A DNA stretch of 15,492 bases, from positions 1-15,492 of the forward strand of contig JAOZHK010000036.1 of assembly GCA_026014905.1 (NCBI GenBank). Reading direction: 5' to 3'. Position 1 is the stretch's first letter; each line of letters starts with the position of its first letter. Origin of the DNA: Candidatus Bathyarchaeota archaeon. GTDB lineage: Archaea > Thermoproteota > Bathyarchaeia > RBG-16-48-13 > GCA-020355125. This document shows, in pieces, positions 13,551-15,492 of the stretch. The notes beneath the pieces were generated by a model. The model was not told the origin of the DNA. It did not search any database and worked only from the letters and a program-made list of their open reading frames with translations. A program made the translations under genes and the position numbers.

Positions 13551-14120
13551 ATGCCCAACGATGTCCAAACAGGCATCCAGGTGCGTGACGTCATGTCCAG
13601 TCCTGTGAAGATGGTGACTGAATACGACTCTGTTGAAACTGCAGCAAAACTAATGAAAATCCATAATCTTGCTAGCATCATAGTGACAGACGACCACGAA
13701 AATCCTGTTGGAATCATAACTGAAAAAGATATAATCAATCGTGTTGTCGCAGAAAATCTGCTCCCTCGAGATATTAATGCAAAGCAAACAATGAGCTACC
13801 CAGTATTAACAATTAGTCCACACGCAGATATCAAAGATGCAGCAGAAACTATGCGAACTCGAGACGTACGACGACTCATTGTAATGGATCACAGTCGAAT
13901 GATCGGCCTCATCGCTAGTAATGATATCGTAGCCATAACTCCCGCTCTCATTGAAATCATCTCTGAAAAGACCAAGATCACCCATAACCTCCCTGTTACA
14001 TTACGCCGCTATCAATCCACAGGGTATTGTGATAACTGTCGACAATGGTTCGAAACCCTTCAAGACGTCAACGGAGACTTTCTGTGTGAAGAATGTCGAC
14101 ACGAACTTAACAGCGATTAA
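13551..14120 (+). CDS. CBS-pair protein with C-terminal zinc ribbon
   Basis: A 189-residue protein made of two CBS motifs and a zinc ribbon. The first CBS motif (about 10-65) has VRDVMSSPVKMV and a GIITEKDIINRVV ending. The second (about 75-130) has AKQTMSYPVLTI and a GLIASNDIVAI ending. A CBS pair normally binds adenine nucleotides such as AMP, ATP or S-adenosylmethionine and acts as a sensor. The ribbon is C160-x2-C163 and C179-x2-C182 near the C-terminus. There is no attached enzyme or channel, so the partner is unknown. The ATG at 13551 follows a GTGATC ribosome site. The gene lies 27 nt after the NEMF-like gene and 18 nt before dihydroorotase, so all three are probably co-transcribed. 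A nucleotide-sensing role beside a pyrimidine gene is plausible but only inferred. Confidence 0.88.
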   Translation: MPNDVQTGIQVRDVMSSPVKMVTEYDSVETAAKLMKIHNLASIIVTDDHENPVGIITEKDIINRVVAENLLPRDINAKQTMSYPVLTISPHADIKDAAETMRTRDVRRLIVMDHSRMIGLIASNDIVAITPALIEIISEKTKITHNLPVTLRRYQSTGYCDNCRQWFETLQDVNGDFLCEECRHELNSD

Positions 14121-14138
14121 CCTTGATCGAGGCTTGTT

Positions 14139-15492
14139 ATGTCTTCGACCGTTGATTTAACGATAACTAATGGACGCATCGTTACCCGAGATAAACTATT
14201 CACAGGCGGGATCTCAATAAAGGATGGTAAAATCCAAACCATCCAAAAGGATCACCAATTACCCAAGGCATCAGAAACTCTCGATGCGCAGGGTAATCTA
14301 ATTCTTCCTGGACTCATCGATGTGCATACCCATTTACGTGATTTTGGGTTACAACAGAAAGAGGATTTTTATTCAGGAACCTGTGCTGCGCTCATCGGTG
14401 GCTTCACCTCAGTTCTAGATATGCCCAATACTCGTCCTCTCACAAATAGCTTAGCTCGGATCCAAGAGAAAATATCAAATATTCAGCGAAAAAGCGTTGC
14501 TAATGTTGGCCTTTATGCCAGTCTTCCCGACACAGATCATGAATGGAGTAACCTCTCTGCAGCGGGAATTTTCGGGATTAAAATGTTTCTTCACCGCCCT
14601 TTAACCTCAATAAATATCAACGATAACAATGTCCTTCTTGATATTTTTGAACGATCCACTCGCTATAACTTACTTATTGCTCTCCATGCCGAAGATAAAA
14701 CAGTCATCGATACTCTAGAAACACAATATCAGTCACGCTTGAGTTCGATAGTGAAAACGCATTCACTGATCCACAATTATCGGGCTGAGATTGTAGCAGT
14801 CAAACGCGTCATTTCTCTAGCCAAACAAAGCAATCCGCGACTACATTTTTGTCACATCTCAACACACCACGCGGTTGCGCTGATCCAGCAAGCAAAAAGA
14901 AGCGGGTTAAATATCAGCTGTGAAGTTACACCTCATCATATAATCCTGTCCAGTCAACTATTCAAAACGCTGGGTACACTCGCACAGGTTGAACCACCCC
15001 TCCGTAGTAGTCATACGGTCAAACGGTTATTTCAGGATCTCGTAACTGGACAAATCGATATTATCGCGAGTGATCATGCCCCCCACACTCTCACAGAAAA
15101 GCATAGCCAAGATCCAAGGAGTGTTCCTAGCGGCTTTCCTGGGCTTGAAACAACTCTTCCTGTTCTGTTGACATTAATGAATAAAGGAAAATTGACACTT
15201 AACCAGCTTGTTAATCTTCTTGCCTATCAACCAGCCCAACGCTTTCGATTAAACGGAAAAGGAAAGCTCCACCCCGGATACGACGCTGATATTACAATTG
15301 TTGATCCCACAGTCAAATATGTGATCGACCCCACGCGATTCCACTCAAAGGCTCATTACAGTCCCTTTACCGGTATGAAAGTGATAGGTAAACCCATACA
15401 TGTCATTATACGCGGAAAAACGGTTATGCGGGATGGAGTAATTCTCGCTCAGCCAGGAAGCGGTTCTGTTCTTGTCGCATCCGCGTCATCCC
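14139..15492 (+). CDS. pyrC: dihydroorotase (partial, 3' end cut by the window)
   Basis: 451 codons open to the window end. It is an amidohydrolase that closes N-carbamoyl-aspartate to dihydroorotate, the third step of pyrimidine synthesis. The metal site is visible: H63 and H65 in IDVHTHLRD, K148 in GIKMFL as the candidate carboxylated lysine, H183 in ALHAEDK, H239 in FCHIST, and D312 in IASDHAPH. The DMPNT segment is typical of dihydroorotase and separates it from allantoinase and dihydropyrimidinase. The length already exceeds the common ~420-430 residues and the final beta-sandwich (IRGKTVMRDG) is complete, so only a few residues can be missing. The ATG at 14139 follows GAGG with 6 nt spacing. 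It is the third gene of the NEMF operon. Confidence 0.93.
   Translation, partial: MSSTVDLTITNGRIVTRDKLFTGGISIKDGKIQTIQKDHQLPKASETLDAQGNLILPGLIDVHTHLRDFGLQQKEDFYSGTCAALIGGFTSVLDMPNTRPLTNSLARIQEKISNIQRKSVANVGLYASLPDTDHEWSNLSAAGIFGIKMFLHRPLTSININDNNVLLDIFERSTRYNLLIALHAEDKTVIDTLETQYQSRLSSIVKTHSLIHNYRAEIVAVKRVISLAKQSNPRLHFCHISTHHAVALIQQAKRSGLNISCEVTPHHIILSSQLFKTLGTLAQVEPPLRSSHTVKRLFQDLVTGQIDIIASDHAPHTLTEKHSQDPRSVPSGFPGLETTLPVLLTLMNKGKLTLNQLVNLLAYQPAQRFRLNGKGKLHPGYDADITIVDPTVKYVIDPTRFHSKAHYSPFTGMKVIGKPIHVIIRGKTVMRDGVILAQPGSGSVLVASASS

Noticed and set aside
1..15492. CRISPR array, rRNA, tRNA genes or an insertion sequence
   Set aside because: No regularly spaced long direct repeats, rRNA-like segments, T-loop consensus or transposase motifs were seen. 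No gene-free stretch exceeds 300 bases; the longest, 2816-3043 and 9232-9433, are described above.

Overview
The window looks archaeal. Several genes have TATA-type boxes at the spacing archaeal promoters use, one of them apparently giving a leaderless mRNA. There is a HerA-type ATPase next to a NurA-type nuclease, an archaeal-style NEMF/Rqc2 protein, and Shine-Dalgarno sequences of the GGAGGTGA type. Base composition is AT-rich and TTG/GTG starts are common. I suspect an Asgard-type or similar uncultivated archaeon, but that is a guess; the sequence shown does not fix the phylum.

Layout. (1) 1-2815, plus strand: the tail of a GNAT acetyltransferase, a ~477-aa protein I do not recognise, a glyoxalase-II/ETHE1-like metallo-beta-lactamase hydrolase, and a small flavodoxin with its own TATA box. 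(2) 2816-6175: a 797-aa soluble Lon-family protease behind an operator-rich leader, a small conserved-looking 73-residue protein on the minus strand, and a glyoxalase-I-like VOC protein. A C/G-rich palindrome lies on each side of the Lon gene. (3) 6204-11343, all minus strand: a tight four-gene operon of related winged-helix proteins, then a 202-bp spacer with a strongly base-paired element, then a NurA-HerA operon, then a small zinc-finger protein. (4) 11499-15492, plus strand: NEMF/RqcH-like ribosome quality control protein, CBS-pair protein with a C-terminal zinc ribbon, and dihydroorotase (cut by the window end), spaced as one operon.

The most unusual part is region 3. A HerA-NurA pair, with no Mre11 or Rad50 in view, is preceded by four paralogous DNA-binding-type proteins that share an N-terminal strand-helix module and a C-terminal winged helix. 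Upstream of the first one lie three copies of the palindrome TAACGTTA at exactly 11-bp spacing, between the two divergent transcription units. Between the regulators and the nuclease sits a candidate structured RNA whose 5' end lies the right distance from a TATA box. My reading is a self-regulated DNA-processing or DNA-maintenance module. What it does (repair, chromosome handling or defence) is not visible from sequence alone.
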